Positions 1-9,551 of a DNA stretch of 16,898 bases are shown in pieces (position 1 is the first letter of the stretch; each line of letters begins with the position of its first letter). Source of the stretch: Gonium pectorale (Eukaryota > Chlorophyta > Chlorophyceae > Chlamydomonadales > Volvocaceae); contig LSYV01000007.1 in assembly GCA_001584585.1 (NCBI GenBank), positions 1,177,896 to 1,194,793 on the forward strand, written 5' to 3'. The notes under the pieces were generated by a model. That model did not search any database. It worked only from the letters and a program-made list of their open reading frames with translations, and was not told where the DNA came from. Made by a program: the position numbers and the translations under genes.

Positions 1-259
1 TTCAAACGCATGTGCTGCGGGGGGGTTGCTGTGGGGGCAAACCCACCCCCCACCCCCCACCCCCACCCCGGTACCGAGTGCACAAGGACAGTGCGGCCTG
101 CCATCGCGCGGTGCCGCCTGGCGGATGCAGGCCCAGGCGAGCCCGGGCCTCAGCGGTGCAGACCCACCCACCAGCTCGCCACCGCCTCCAGGGGGTCGGG
201 GGACGAGAGTCTGCGGAGTGGGGCGTGACGGATGGGTGTGGGGAGGTGCACTCATGACC

Positions 260-3200
260 TCACCACAGTGCAAAGTCCTGACTGCGGCGGCCCTTGCGCG
301 GAGAGGAGCGGGGGGCAGGGGGGTTAGCGAAGCAGGGAAACGGGTGGAGACGCTGGACGCCGGAGGGGAGGGGGCAGGGGAGGGAGGGGAAGAGGGAGCG
401 GGAGAGGATCGTGCGGGTCCGCGGCACGACCTCCCGCCAGGCAACCCCGCCAGCACTCCCCCGGCAGCAGACCGACACGCCTGCGCCGGCACCTGCACGC
501 ACCTGCAGTCCCGCCTCCAGCCGGGTATGCCGTACACCCTGTACTTCGCCGTGTCATTGCCGTACAGTGACTTGGGACCCGCCGCCACCGCCCCCAGGCG
601 CGCGAAGGCGCTGTTTGTGGTCACTACGTGCATGGCGGCCAGGCCGAACAGCCACATCTCGCCCGCGGCCGCATGCAGCCCCTCCTGCTTGTGGCGAGGG
701 GAATTCTGCGCCAAAGCAATAGAGTGACAGAGGGCGGGGAGAGAAAAACACTATGAAATCCGCAGAGAGGAAGGCAGGATCAGTGGGAGACGAAGGCCCG
801 CAGTACCGTATGTGAAAAGCAACGCAAGGAGCGAAGGAGATCACCTGGCGCTGTTGATGACTCTCGGGCTGCTACAGCGTTAACCGTCCCCACTCTGCCC
901 CCCACCCCCGCCGCTCGGGTCCCTTGCCTGAACGTGGTCGATGGGCACATCCGCCACCAGCAGCCGCCCGTCGCCCCAGCGCCGCAGCGCAGCCGCCTTC
1001 AAGGCCGCCGAGTCGGAGACGAGCAGCCAATACACGCGCCGCCGCCTCTCCGCAACCCCCGCCGGCGTCGCCGAGCCAGCCAGGTCGCGGCCATTGCCAC
1101 CACCCCCAGCCGCGAGCCCCGTCGCCTCCGCCATGCGCCTCCGACCTTGCCAACGCCGCCGCCGACGCCGCCGCTGGGGTCCCCGGAGCTCAGCCACCTC
1201 GGAGTCGGCCGACCCCCATCCGGCCAGGTCCCAGAACTGTGCTCCATAGTGCTCCTCCCCCTCTCCGTCCCACTCTTCGTCGGGGCGAGCCACGCCGTTG
1301 AGCTCATCGGTGAGCTGCTGAGCGCACTCGAAATGCGGATACCTGCGGCGCATACGTGACAGGCAAGGGGTGGCGGCCATGGGCTTGAAAGGCGTTCTCC
1401 TAACGGTAGCGAAGCCCCGAGGCGCATATGCCATCGCTATTTATGTGACGCTGAGAGGAGGGGGTTTTTCCGGCATCATCGGCAAGCGAGCCGTTCCGAC
1501 GAAATACGGGGTGGCGGCCGGGCGGCGGGGTAGGCGCGCAAAGGAATGGGACGTTTCGCGGGGGCGGCTAAAGTTGAGGTTCCTGTGCTGCCACTGCCTG
1601 ACGGGTAGCGGCGCTTGCGCACAGCGGCATCACCAGCAGTGTACGTTGAAATGGAACGACGCATACCAACGTGTGTGTGGGGGGGGGGCGCGTTCCGTAC
1701 ATGGGCGAGGGCAAGAGACATGGTGGAGGGAGACACACGGCGCAGCAGTACCATTGGAGCCGGAGGTTGGGGTGCGGGCTGCCGCCCACCCCGCGCCCCG
1801 CGCCCCGCGCCCCGGCGTCACGCGCTGCCAAACGGGTCGGCTGCTGCGACACCCACCCTGGCCCGGCAGCCGGTCGCGACCTTGCACCACAGAGCCAGAG
1901 TCTTACCCTCCTCACGCCCCGTTGTTCCCTGACCTCAACGCCCTATCCAGTCCAATCCCTGGCTGTCGATCGGTCATCGGAAAGACCTATGCCTTGGGAT
2001 TTCCCGGTTGGAATCCTTCCTGACCCCAACGGCCGCACATTCCCGCAGGCGCACCCACCCCTCGCCGCCGTCTGGCCCCCTGCCACCACACCTCCCGGCC
2101 CCACGTCTGCCCGTTACGCCGCCGACTTCCTTTTGTCCCATCCGTGCAGCAAGGCGCAGTCTTTCATCGCCTTCCCCGTCCACATTCCCCTCCCCGCCTC
2201 CACTGAACCTCACCTCTTCATCCCACACACGCATCGCACAAACGCATCGCACAAACGCATCGCACACACGCATCGCACACACGCATCCCACACACGCATC
2301 GCACACACGCATCGCACACACGCATCGCACAAACGCATCGCACACACGCATCCCACACACGCATCGCACAAACGGCCGCCGCTCCCACCCCTCTGCGCCG
2401 CGCCACGCAACCCACCCGCGAGCCAGCACCGCGTCGTCAAGTGACTGGCCTCCCTCCTGCTCCGAAGAGAACACCCAGTCGCCCAGCCGGACCTGTACGC
2501 CGATCACTGTGTTGTCGGGGTCCTGCGGGCCAGCCGCCACGGCAGGCGACAAGAGCATGCGTTCGGATTGTATCGCTCCATGCGCCACGCGTCTGTCCGG
2601 TCGGTCGCACAGGCAGTGCCGGTTGGGACAATGTGGCCCATGTGGACCAAGCGCGCTCGTCAACCCAACTGCGACTGCTCCTGGGTCTCCCCTCCCCGGA
2701 GCGCTGCCGCTTCCCAGGGCTCGTCCCGCCGTGCGTTGCCCGCCCTCCACAGCTCCCACCCATCACTAGGTGGCATCACCCCTCTGCCGCCGTCCGCCCG
2801 CCCGCCCCACGCGGCCCCGCCCCACACGACCCCGCCCCACGCGAAACCCCCCACCAGCAGCACATCCAGCAGGTTGCCCCGCCGGAAGAGCGATAGGGCC
2901 GCGGGGCTGGGCACGTATAAGAAATTGAACAGGCATGGCACCGCCAGCTCCCAGCGTAGGCCCAGAGCCTGAAGGGTGAGGCCCCGAAGCGGAAACAGCG
3001 AGGGGGTTGGGGGGCTTGGAGGTGCGTGGGACTAACCGGTTGGGAGCTCAACATGTACAGTGGCAGGCAGGCGACGTTGTGCGCAGGCCGTGTGGCGGCA
3101 CGTATTGGTCAGGAAAGAAAAAGGAGACCGCGTTGGGAGGACCGGTTAACCGGCATTGGACAAGCGCCGGCTAAGCCCCTGGTTCCGCCACGCACGCGCC

Positions 3201-4398
3201 TTTGCCCGCACGCGGCCGTGTGGCGTACCGCTGCTTGGCCATTGGGAACCCTACCCTACAAACAGCAAAACCCCCACACTGCCCGTTTCTATTCTCAGCT
3301 CGGCCCGCCCCGGTCGGGTACCTGCAACCGTTTTTGCAGGTTGGGGTTCTCGAAGGCCAATGCCAGCAAGCCCTGGTTCTGGGTCCACAGGACGACGTCA
3401 TACCCGTCGCCGTACGACATAAGGTCTCCACTGCCGTATAGGTCACGCACCCAGGCCCGCGGCTCCGCCACGGCTGCCTCTAGGTAGAAGTCCGCGTAGA
3501 GGGTGGAGCGGTTGGGCAACCGCCAGTGGTGGTTTTCCGTGACCATCGGTAGTACGGCGCCGCCGGATCCGGGCGGGGCAGGCACGGTGGCTCCCATGCT
3601 GAGGTTGCGCGGCGGGGCGCGCCAGTCGATCCAGGGGGACTGGAAGGTGTCCCACAGCACGTGTTGCCCGTACCACACGTACTCGAAAGCCCGGTCCGTT
3701 AGCAGGGCGTGGAGGAAGACGGTGAGACTGCCGCCGATGCGGTCCCCCAGACCCGAGCCGTAGGACAGCATGACGGCGTAGCGCTCGAGTGGTGGCCATG
3801 GCCGTTGCTGCCTCCGCTGCCCCGCCTCTGTCAGCTGCTCTTGCTGATGACCTTGCCGTCGTCCCAGATGGAGCTCCGCGCTGCGACCCAGGCGCCGCCG
3901 CAGGGCCCACAGCGAGGCTGCGTGCGCGGCACCATGGATGCCTGACAACAAGGGTGGTGGGCTGGGCTGAGAGGAGCGGATGGCGGCGTGCAGCTCGCTG
4001 TAGGGCTTGTACCAGTTTCCGCATCCCTCCCCACTGCTGCGTGCCTGCAGGTACAAAGGCGAGGGGTTGGGATGTAGGCGGGTGCAGGTGACGGGAGCTG
4101 CGATCCAGCCCAACCACTGGAGCGGAGGTAGCGATTAGGATGCGAGAGGGAGACTTGCGAAGAGGTTGCGAGGGGCTCCAGCACTCGGGCGGAGTGCGGG
4201 CACGGGCGCGGGCGCGGGCACGCGCGCGACGAGTTTGCAGGAGCAGGCACTCACCAAGATGACTGCTGGTAATCGAGGGTGGATTGCCGCATAAGCAGCC
4301 ACGTCGAGCGATACAGGCGCGCATTTCAGCGTGCGGGCTAGGAGGAGCACGATGGCAAGGAAGACCCAAGCCGGGTGCAGCGAACACCCAAGCTTCAT
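260..4398 (-). CDS. Fucosyltransferase-like glycosyltransferase, signal-anchored, seven exons
   Basis: Exons (minus, 5' to 3'): 4398-4255, 4044-3322, 2968-2855, 2522-2416, 1342-928, 705-503, 281-260; joined they give 575 residues plus TGA. The ATG at 4398 follows an in-frame TGA nine bases upstream. Residues 12-24 form a hydrophobic signal peptide or anchor. Motifs in order: WYKPYSELHAAI (59-70), SYGSGLGDRIGG (142-153), LLTDRAF (about 162-168), WDTFQSPWIDW (179-189), IGVQVRLGD (334-342), VYWLLVSDS (466-474), GEMWLFGLAAMHVV then NSAFARLGA (about 516-540). The GLGDR loop, the VQVR-GD strand and the late SDS and NSAF blocks follow the order of GT37/GT11-type fucosyltransferases, which use GDP-fucose in the Golgi. 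This is family inference; donor and acceptor are unknown. Two segments look unlike the family: residues about 71-137, and a G/R-rich insert at about 385-465 with seven consecutive Arg codons. Either could hide an unrecognised intron. Intron 5 appears to be GC-AG. No TGTAA lies between the stop and the left edge. Confidence 0.77.
1789..1813. repeat. 7-bp CCCCGCG tandem repeat in intron 4
   Basis: Three full CCCCGCG units and a partial fourth lie within the long fourth intron of the glycosyltransferase gene. This is simple low-complexity sequence. Confidence 0.75.
2224..2374. repeat. 13-bp minisatellite, about 11.6 copies, in intron 4 of the glycosyltransferase gene
   Basis: The unit on the plus strand is CACAMACGCATCS, repeated eleven times plus a partial copy. 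Only two unit positions vary: C or A at position 5 and G or C at position 13. The array lies inside the 1073-base intron between the exons ending at 2416 and starting at 1342. A period of 13 rotates the reading frame, so the His/Thr-rich or Cys-rich peptides readable across it are not evidence of coding. Confidence 0.95.
2800..2844. repeat. 15-bp GC-rich tandem repeat, three copies, just inside intron 3
   Basis: Three 15-bp copies close to CCCCGCCCCACGCGA lie at 2800-2814, 2815-2829 and 2830-2844. They sit about 10 bases downstream, in gene orientation, of the 5' splice site at 2854. On the transcribed strand they are G-rich. Confidence 0.8.
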
Positions 4399-5845
4399 GG
4401 ACGCTCAGCAAAATCCATCCACTACAAGTACAGTGTAACTGTAAACTGGCTTTTGGTTTCGTCTCTGGTTTCGGAGGGCGCGGGGCTAATTTTGGATTTT
4501 GGAGCTGCGTTGTTTGCGCTCTCAGGTACGGCCTATGACCTTGGCTTTCAGTCGAAAGCCTAGCCTCTCCCCTGCCCTCTTCTTATAGGCAACCCCTCCC
4601 GTGCCCTCCCGTCTCCTCCGTCGTCTACTCCCGCCACCTCACTCCCAGTTACCGCCCTAGGCCAGCGTCGGCCTGCTCGTATACCTCGCCGACCATGCCC
4701 TGTACTCGGCGCCCTGCTTGAAACATCACACCCTCGGTTGTGTATGTCCATAGAATGCTAAGAAAAGGTGGAGGGAACCGGTGGCCAAACCGGGGCAGCG
4801 CACAGCATGCACGCTACTATAGCTGAAACCCTGTTCACGAACGACATCGCCTCACATGAGATTAATATTAAAAGCCCATGATCCTCTACTGCAAAGCAGC
4901 AACCTGCGAGTGCAGCTTCCCAGGCCCAGGCCCAGGCTGGCCCCCTCGGATACATTCTCGCTGTAAGACGTGAAAAAGGCTTAGACGCGGATGACACAGG
5001 AGCGTCTCACAGTCGCACCGTTCCCAAACTCCATTCCGCGGCCCCAGACCACCACCCCATGCACAGCTGACCAGGCTGACCCCATGAGAAGGGTCCGGGC
5101 AAGGGATATCCAGACTTGTGGAAGAGCCAAGGCGTGATGTCCGTTGTTTCCGCTTGCTGTTAATCGCAAAGGACTGTTGTCGGGTCACATGTGTGCCTCA
5201 CAACATCACACGGCTATGGTGTCCTTTCGGCGGCTGGCCTCCCGAGCATCCACCCGAGCCGTTCCCACCCATGGAACCACCCTCACAGCGCCAGTCCGTT
5301 CCCGCTCAAGGCGGCGGGGCAGGCTGTGCGGGCGGTCGGGTCGCACATGAAACGCACTTGTGGCGGGTGGGAGGCCCTTGCGGCCGTCGCACACGGCCAA
5401 GAGAGTTGCAAGCTGAGCTGCGAGGCACGATGGTGGCGACCTTCGAAACCCCGACATTTGCGACCAGTGGCCGGCCTTCTTAGGCTCTGCTCCTCGGGAT
5501 TGCTGGCAACCATCGTTCCGGCTGAGTTGTCTTGGCGCATTTCACTTCCACCCGGCCTTTCTGCGTCTGATTCCTCTCTACGAAGCATCCACTCGCAAGA
5601 AACGCATACTCTCGACTCTGTTGCGAATCTGCGTCTCAGCGAACTTCTGGCTGGCGGATTCGGGCCGCCGTCGTCCGGGGCGACCTTTACAAGGCAAGGT
5701 AGATATTGACACTCATCATATACAGGGGCCCGGTTGCATACAGCATTGTCGGGCCACTAGTCATTTCTTTGTACGGAACTGGGGACCGCGGTGTTGCTTG
5801 GGTCCTGCCACTGCAACAATCCTTAGTAGGCTGCACACAGTTACA
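4399..5845. other. Divergent intergenic region between the glycosyltransferase and L24 genes
   Basis: About 1.45 kb separates two gene starts that point away from each other, so it should hold both promoters and both 5' UTRs. I see no conserved protein in any frame. The longest plus-strand reading frame (5191-5709) and the minus-strand frames near 4760-5190 show no recognisable domain. Plus-strand TGTAA motifs at about 4433-4444 and 4963 have no plus-strand gene to serve. A weak TATA-like CATATACA lies near 5718, about 125 bases before the L24 start; I would not rely on it. I found no tRNA. Confidence 0.55.
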
Positions 5846-6358
5846 ATGGCTTCGCTGCTCGGTGCCAAGGCGCCCGCGTTTTTTGGCAGCCGGCTAGCGG
5901 CTCCTCGTGTGGCGGCACCTCGCCGCGTGGCGCACACGACGTCTACGCACGTTGTAGCTGCGTATGGCAACCTCCCCAAGATTGGCGGCGGCCGGAAATG
6001 GGAGCACTTTGAGCTGGGGCCCAGCGGCAGGGCGGTGCGCATTCCCATGCACGTCAAGAAGGGCGACACGGTTCTGGTAGTTTCTGGCAAGGACAAGGGC
6101 AAGGTGGGCACCATTATCAAGGTGCTGCCCAAGAAGGGCAAGGTCGTGGTGGAGGGCGTCAACCAGGGCACCAAGCACCTCAAGCCGCGCGCGGAGAACG
6201 AGACTGGGCAGATTAAGACCCTCGAGTTCCCTATTCACCATTCGAACGTGATGCACTACTCCAAGGAGAAGGGCGTCCGGAGCCGGGTTGGCCACAAGGT
6301 GCTCGACGACGGCAAGAAGGTCCGGTTCCTCATCAAGACCGGCGAGATTATCGACTAA
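5846..6358 (+). CDS. PRPL24: Plastid 50S ribosomal protein L24 (uL24c), nucleus-encoded
   Basis: The gene is a single exon of 170 residues ending in TAA. Residues 1 to about 38 are rich in Ala, Arg, Ser and Thr with almost no acidic residues, as expected for a chloroplast transit peptide; the exact cleavage point is uncertain. The mature part begins near the [10 protein letters not shown] segment and carries the KOW motif, [19 protein letters not shown] (about residues 70-88). It continues with [18 protein letters not shown] and ends in a basic tail with [10 protein letters not shown] and VRSRVGHK, typical of bacterial and plastid L24. L24 is an early assembly protein that binds 23S rRNA near the exit tunnel. 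The start was chosen because ACAATGGCT matches the algal start context and the transit peptide begins there, although the frame is open further upstream. It is the only intronless gene seen here. Confidence 0.95.
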   Translation: MASLLGAKAPAFFGSRLAAPRVAAPRRVAHTTSTHVVAAYGNLPKIGGGRKWEHFELGPSGRAVRIPMHVKKGDTVLVVSGKDKGKVGTIIKVLPKKGKVVVEGVNQGTKHLKPRAENETGQIKTLEFPIHHSNVMHYSKEKGVRSRVGHKVLDDGKKVRFLIKTGEIID

Positions 6359-6674
6359 GCGGAGTTGGTTATCTCTGGAGAGCGGCTGGGCTCAATTGGA
6401 CGTTGGAGCTGGAGCGTGGAGCTGGAGCCTGGGCATGGGCCAGCAAGGAGCTGGGCGCTGTGCGGCTACGTCAATTTTGGGGGTTATAGGGAGTGCCTAC
6501 TGTGGCGCAGCCGGGACGCCGAGGCTCAATTTTCCGGGCAGGGCCTCTTTCCTCCGGGCTCGCTAACTGGCGCTGGCCCTCGCGCCCCGGGGGGTGTCAT
6601 GCTGGCCTGTCTACCGGAACTCTCTTGCTGTTGGGAGAGGGCCACCAATAGGTACAGATGCGGCGACACGGCAT

Positions 6675-6743
6675 GAGCCGGGCTAGTGACACGTGGCGTG
6701 GAGGGCGTGTTAGTGGAGCCGGGTTAGTGACACGGGGTGTGAC
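6675..6743 (+). repeat. Imperfect direct repeat in the L24 3' UTR
   Basis: Two 28-base copies starting GAGCCGGGYTAGTGACACG lie at 6675-6702 and 6716-6743, 41 bases apart. They fall in the presumed 3' UTR of the L24 gene. I know of no function. Confidence 0.6.
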
Positions 6744-6893
6744 ACTGGCACTAGCGTGCACTAGCGACAGCCTGGAAGTCACGTTGTGAATGTCAGAGTT
6801 TACATCCAAACAATTTACGGGCACTGCACCTTCCAGCAGCTGAGAGTTCAAGCACGGGGATTATGAGGCCGGCGCCTGTGCATGGCGCAACTA

Positions 6894-6898
6894 TGTAA
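6894..6898 (+). promoter_or_regulatory. Polyadenylation signal TGTAA for the L24 gene
   Basis: This is the first plus-strand TGTAA after the L24 stop, giving a 3' UTR of roughly 550 bases. TGTAA is the standard green-algal (Chlamydomonas-type) signal. The cleavage site is not visible from sequence. Confidence 0.6.
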
Positions 6899-7972
6899 CT
6901 GCCTGTGTGTCCGTGGCCAGCTGAGCATCCCTGTTACGGTCGGTGCACTGTCATTCTGGTATTGTCCATAGCCGAGGCTACAGGGCCAGCGAGCCAGGCA
7001 GACCACGCTCTACCTGCACTTGGGGAGGGGGGTACAGTCGATGAGTTACAACGGGGCGAGTGCCCCACGCAGCCATTCTCCATCTTCGTAGAAGTGAACA
7101 TGTGCATGGGTTGTCAAGAGATCCGGAACAGTTGCGCCTGGGCCGTACGAGCAATGTCTCTGGTAGAGTTGCACAAACGCGGGAAAGTGAACACTTTCAC
7201 GTAAAGGGGTTGCACGGGACGATCGAACTCTACATTGAATATACTGAAAAGCACGCTACATGGAGATCCTGTACGGCATCCGCCAAGTCGTTTGCCGACA
7301 TGAACCCGCTTCAGCCAGGAACAAGCGGCCGGGTGCTGTGACCGTGGGGTCAACAGCCAAATTGCCTTGTACTCTACGGAATGGTCATAGAAAGCCCGGA
7401 GCACACCCATTGTGGGGTTTCCAGCACAGTACACGGCGCCTGTCTGCCGCAGCCTTCCAGCGATGCAATGAAGACGGGATCGGGCATACCACCCAGCATC
7501 CGAGCGCCAGGGATCAAATACCACCCACGTGACATGCGGGGTAGTGCGTATCAGCGTGGATGAGCATGTATACCGGCGATGCGAGACGTCAAACAACGGG
7601 GCGGCCAGCCCCACACATGCATCGTCGTCAAGTCGTCACAAGGAACTCAGGATGGATATCGCATCTTCATGACAACACACCGCTGCTTGCTATTGCACCT
7701 CCCAAACTTTTGCAGCACCCAAACAGGCTTAGTACATTGTAAGAAACGTACTAAGGGATACAGAGGGATAAGATCATGAAGGAAGAACGAGCAGCAATAG
7801 GAACAAACCAGGCTATGACACATGCCAACTGTCAGTGCATCAAGTAAGCACACCGTGGATTCTCATGCACTCCCACTGCACGGGAACTTAGTCATACGCC
7901 GTACACATGCTTGTACTTCCGTCCGAACGGCGGCGTGGCACCTCCGCCCAGCTCTGCCACAACACATATGCA
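6899..7972. other. Intergenic sequence with no supportable gene
   Basis: This stretch lies between the presumed poly(A) sites of the L24 gene (plus) and the Ser-rich gene (minus), and its base composition is visibly lower in GC than the exons. The longest open frame is minus 7614-7114 (166 codons, opening on GTG). It has mixed third positions unlike the neighbouring genes, no recognisable domain, and a stop upstream before any in-frame ATG. A minus TGTAA at 7048-7044 lies just beyond it, so a terminal exon of an unknown gene cannot be excluded. A near-palindrome, GAAAGTGAACACTTTC, lies at about 7184-7199. Confidence 0.5.
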
Positions 7973-7977
7973 TTACA
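7973..7977 (-). promoter_or_regulatory. Polyadenylation signal TGTAA for the Ser-rich protein gene
   Basis: This is the first minus-strand TGTAA downstream of the stop at 8247, about 270 bases away, a usual algal 3' UTR length. Confidence 0.55.
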
Positions 7978-8246
7978 CCGTCCCCACGCGAGGTCACTCA
8001 CTTCAAGACCACCAGTACTTGACAATAGGGACATTTGCAGAGATAAGAGGGAGCTCGCCTCTACGGTCATACACGTCCGAAGGTGCGACGTTTCCAGTAG
8101 GGCGGGTAAGTACAAAGCAAGGCATGTGACGTTCTTGGTCAGGCTTGGTCTGAGCATTCGAAGGACCGGTACGAGTGCATGCCAATCCCAACATGACAAG
8201 TCTTCAGGTTTAGACGCACTCATTGTCAGCAGACGCACGGACCGTC

Positions 8247-9551
8247 TCACACACGCTGCCCGAGCCACGCCACCGCCAGCACCGCCAAAGCGGGCGCCAG
8301 CGCGCTCCATGCTCGCCAGCGCAGCCCCGAACCCGCGGCTCCGGGCGAGCTCCCGCTCTCCACCGCCCAGCTGCCGGGCGTTGGGGCTGCTGGCGGACTG
8401 GGCGGCAGGTAGATAGTGCTGCAGTTGCAGTAGAGCTCGTCGATGATGACGCCGTTGGACGCAAGGTAGAGTGACTGGTTGAAGGTGGCCAGATCCGCGG
8501 CGGTGGCCGACGCGGGAAGCAGCTGCGGCAGCTGGTTGAGGGCGGCCGGGTCGATGGCTGAGTCCCGGTCGCCCAGAGAGTACGCCGTCATGTTACGCAG
8601 AGCACAGTCGTCGTAGTACTCACCTGGGCGTAGGACGGCCGTGGGCCGACGAGGCAGAGTCAGTCCGTGACACGCATGCTGATATGGCGAGACTCGCGTC
8701 ACCGCATTAGCTCCTCGCGGGTCGCGGCTCCTATGCCCGGCCATACAGAGGCCATTCCATTCCGCCCCATACCCGGGCAACATGCCCACCTCTTATCCCG
8801 CTTAGCTCCCATCACCTAGGCACCAGCCCGCCCACCCACCGTCTTCGTAGTAGAAGCGCATGACGGGATAGTAGTAGTACTGGTACGGCACATACGACGA
8901 AAGGATGATGACGCTGGCCAGCGGTAAGGCGGAAAGCACGCCAAAGCTCGCTGCGTATGCGAAGTACGGGGTGCTGGGTGCCGAGAGCTTGTAGGTGCCG
9001 ATGAAGTTGCCGGCCACACGTACCGGGGACCGGGACCCTGAGCTCGTGCCGGTTGCAGAGGAGCCGGAGGAGGCCGAGGAGCCGAAGGAACTAGAGGAGC
9101 CGGCGGGTTTAGAGGATCCGACGGAGCTCGAGGAGCCGACGGAGCTCGAGGAGCCAGGTGTCTTTGAGCCAGCGCTGGAGGGAAACGAGATGCCCGACGA
9201 AGTTGTCCAGCCTGTTGACGTCTTTGTGCCGGACGACCCGCTGGAGATGGATGTGCCGCTGCCGGTGCTGGTACCGGTTCGCGAGGAGGAAGAGCTTCCA
9301 GAGCTGGTGAAGGAAGATGACGAGGAGGAGGAGCCGGCCCTTCCGGCTGAGGAACCGCCGTAGCTGCTGCCGCCGGAAGAGGAGCCTCCTCCCCTCTGAC
9401 CAACGGCACCCTTCATGCAAGTACTTGATAGAATCGCCATGATGAGGAGGATTGGGATGATGCTGCGCAGTCGCGAGACAACAGAGAGGCCCCGTAAGCC
9501 CCGTGCGAGGGAGGCCGATGGGCACCAGCGGTAACATGTGGTGCGAGCCAT
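8247..9551 (-). CDS. Ser/Gly-rich membrane or GPI-anchored surface protein, function unknown
   Basis: Exons are 9551-8840 and 8623-8247, joined in phase 1 (EDG then EYYDD), giving 362 residues plus TGA. I do not recognise the family. In order: a basic N-terminus with a hydrophobic core at 31-42 (IIPILLIMAILS), read as a signal peptide or anchor; a Ser/Gly/Thr low-complexity stalk at about 55-190 with short repeats such as SSSSVG; a hydrophobic segment at about 198-221; a tyrosine-rich patch, YQYYYYPVMRFYYEDGEYYDD (about 223-243, in two parts across the splice join); and a domain with three Cys and three sequons (NMT 248, NQS 286, NCS 304). A Pro-rich linker follows, then small residues before a hydrophobic tail at about 342-359, fitting GPI attachment or a second membrane span. 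The layout suggests a glycosylated wall or surface protein. The ATG is in the context CTCAATGGCT; an upstream 5' UTR exon is possible. Confidence 0.72.

Noticed and set aside
2224..2374. Possible CRISPR array
   Set aside because: The units are 13 bp and directly contiguous without unique spacers, and the setting is a spliced eukaryotic gene.
1671..2769. Long overlapping frames on both strands with His/Thr-rich or Cys-rich repeats
   Set aside because: They read across the 13-bp minisatellite in three rotating frames and across real exons of the minus-strand gene in the wrong frame. They are repeat artefacts.
7205..7240. tRNA B-box-like GTTCGATC on the minus strand
   Set aside because: No matching A box at the right distance and no acceptor-stem pairing could be drawn. 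Similar lone matches near 5445 and 10080 failed the same test.
8995..9363. Plus-strand Glu/Pro-rich open frame of 122 codons
   Set aside because: It is the exact antisense of the Ser/Gly-rich stalk of the minus-strand gene; repeated Ser codons read backwards give Glu-rich frames. The minus strand has the signal segment, splice sites and hydrophobic tail.
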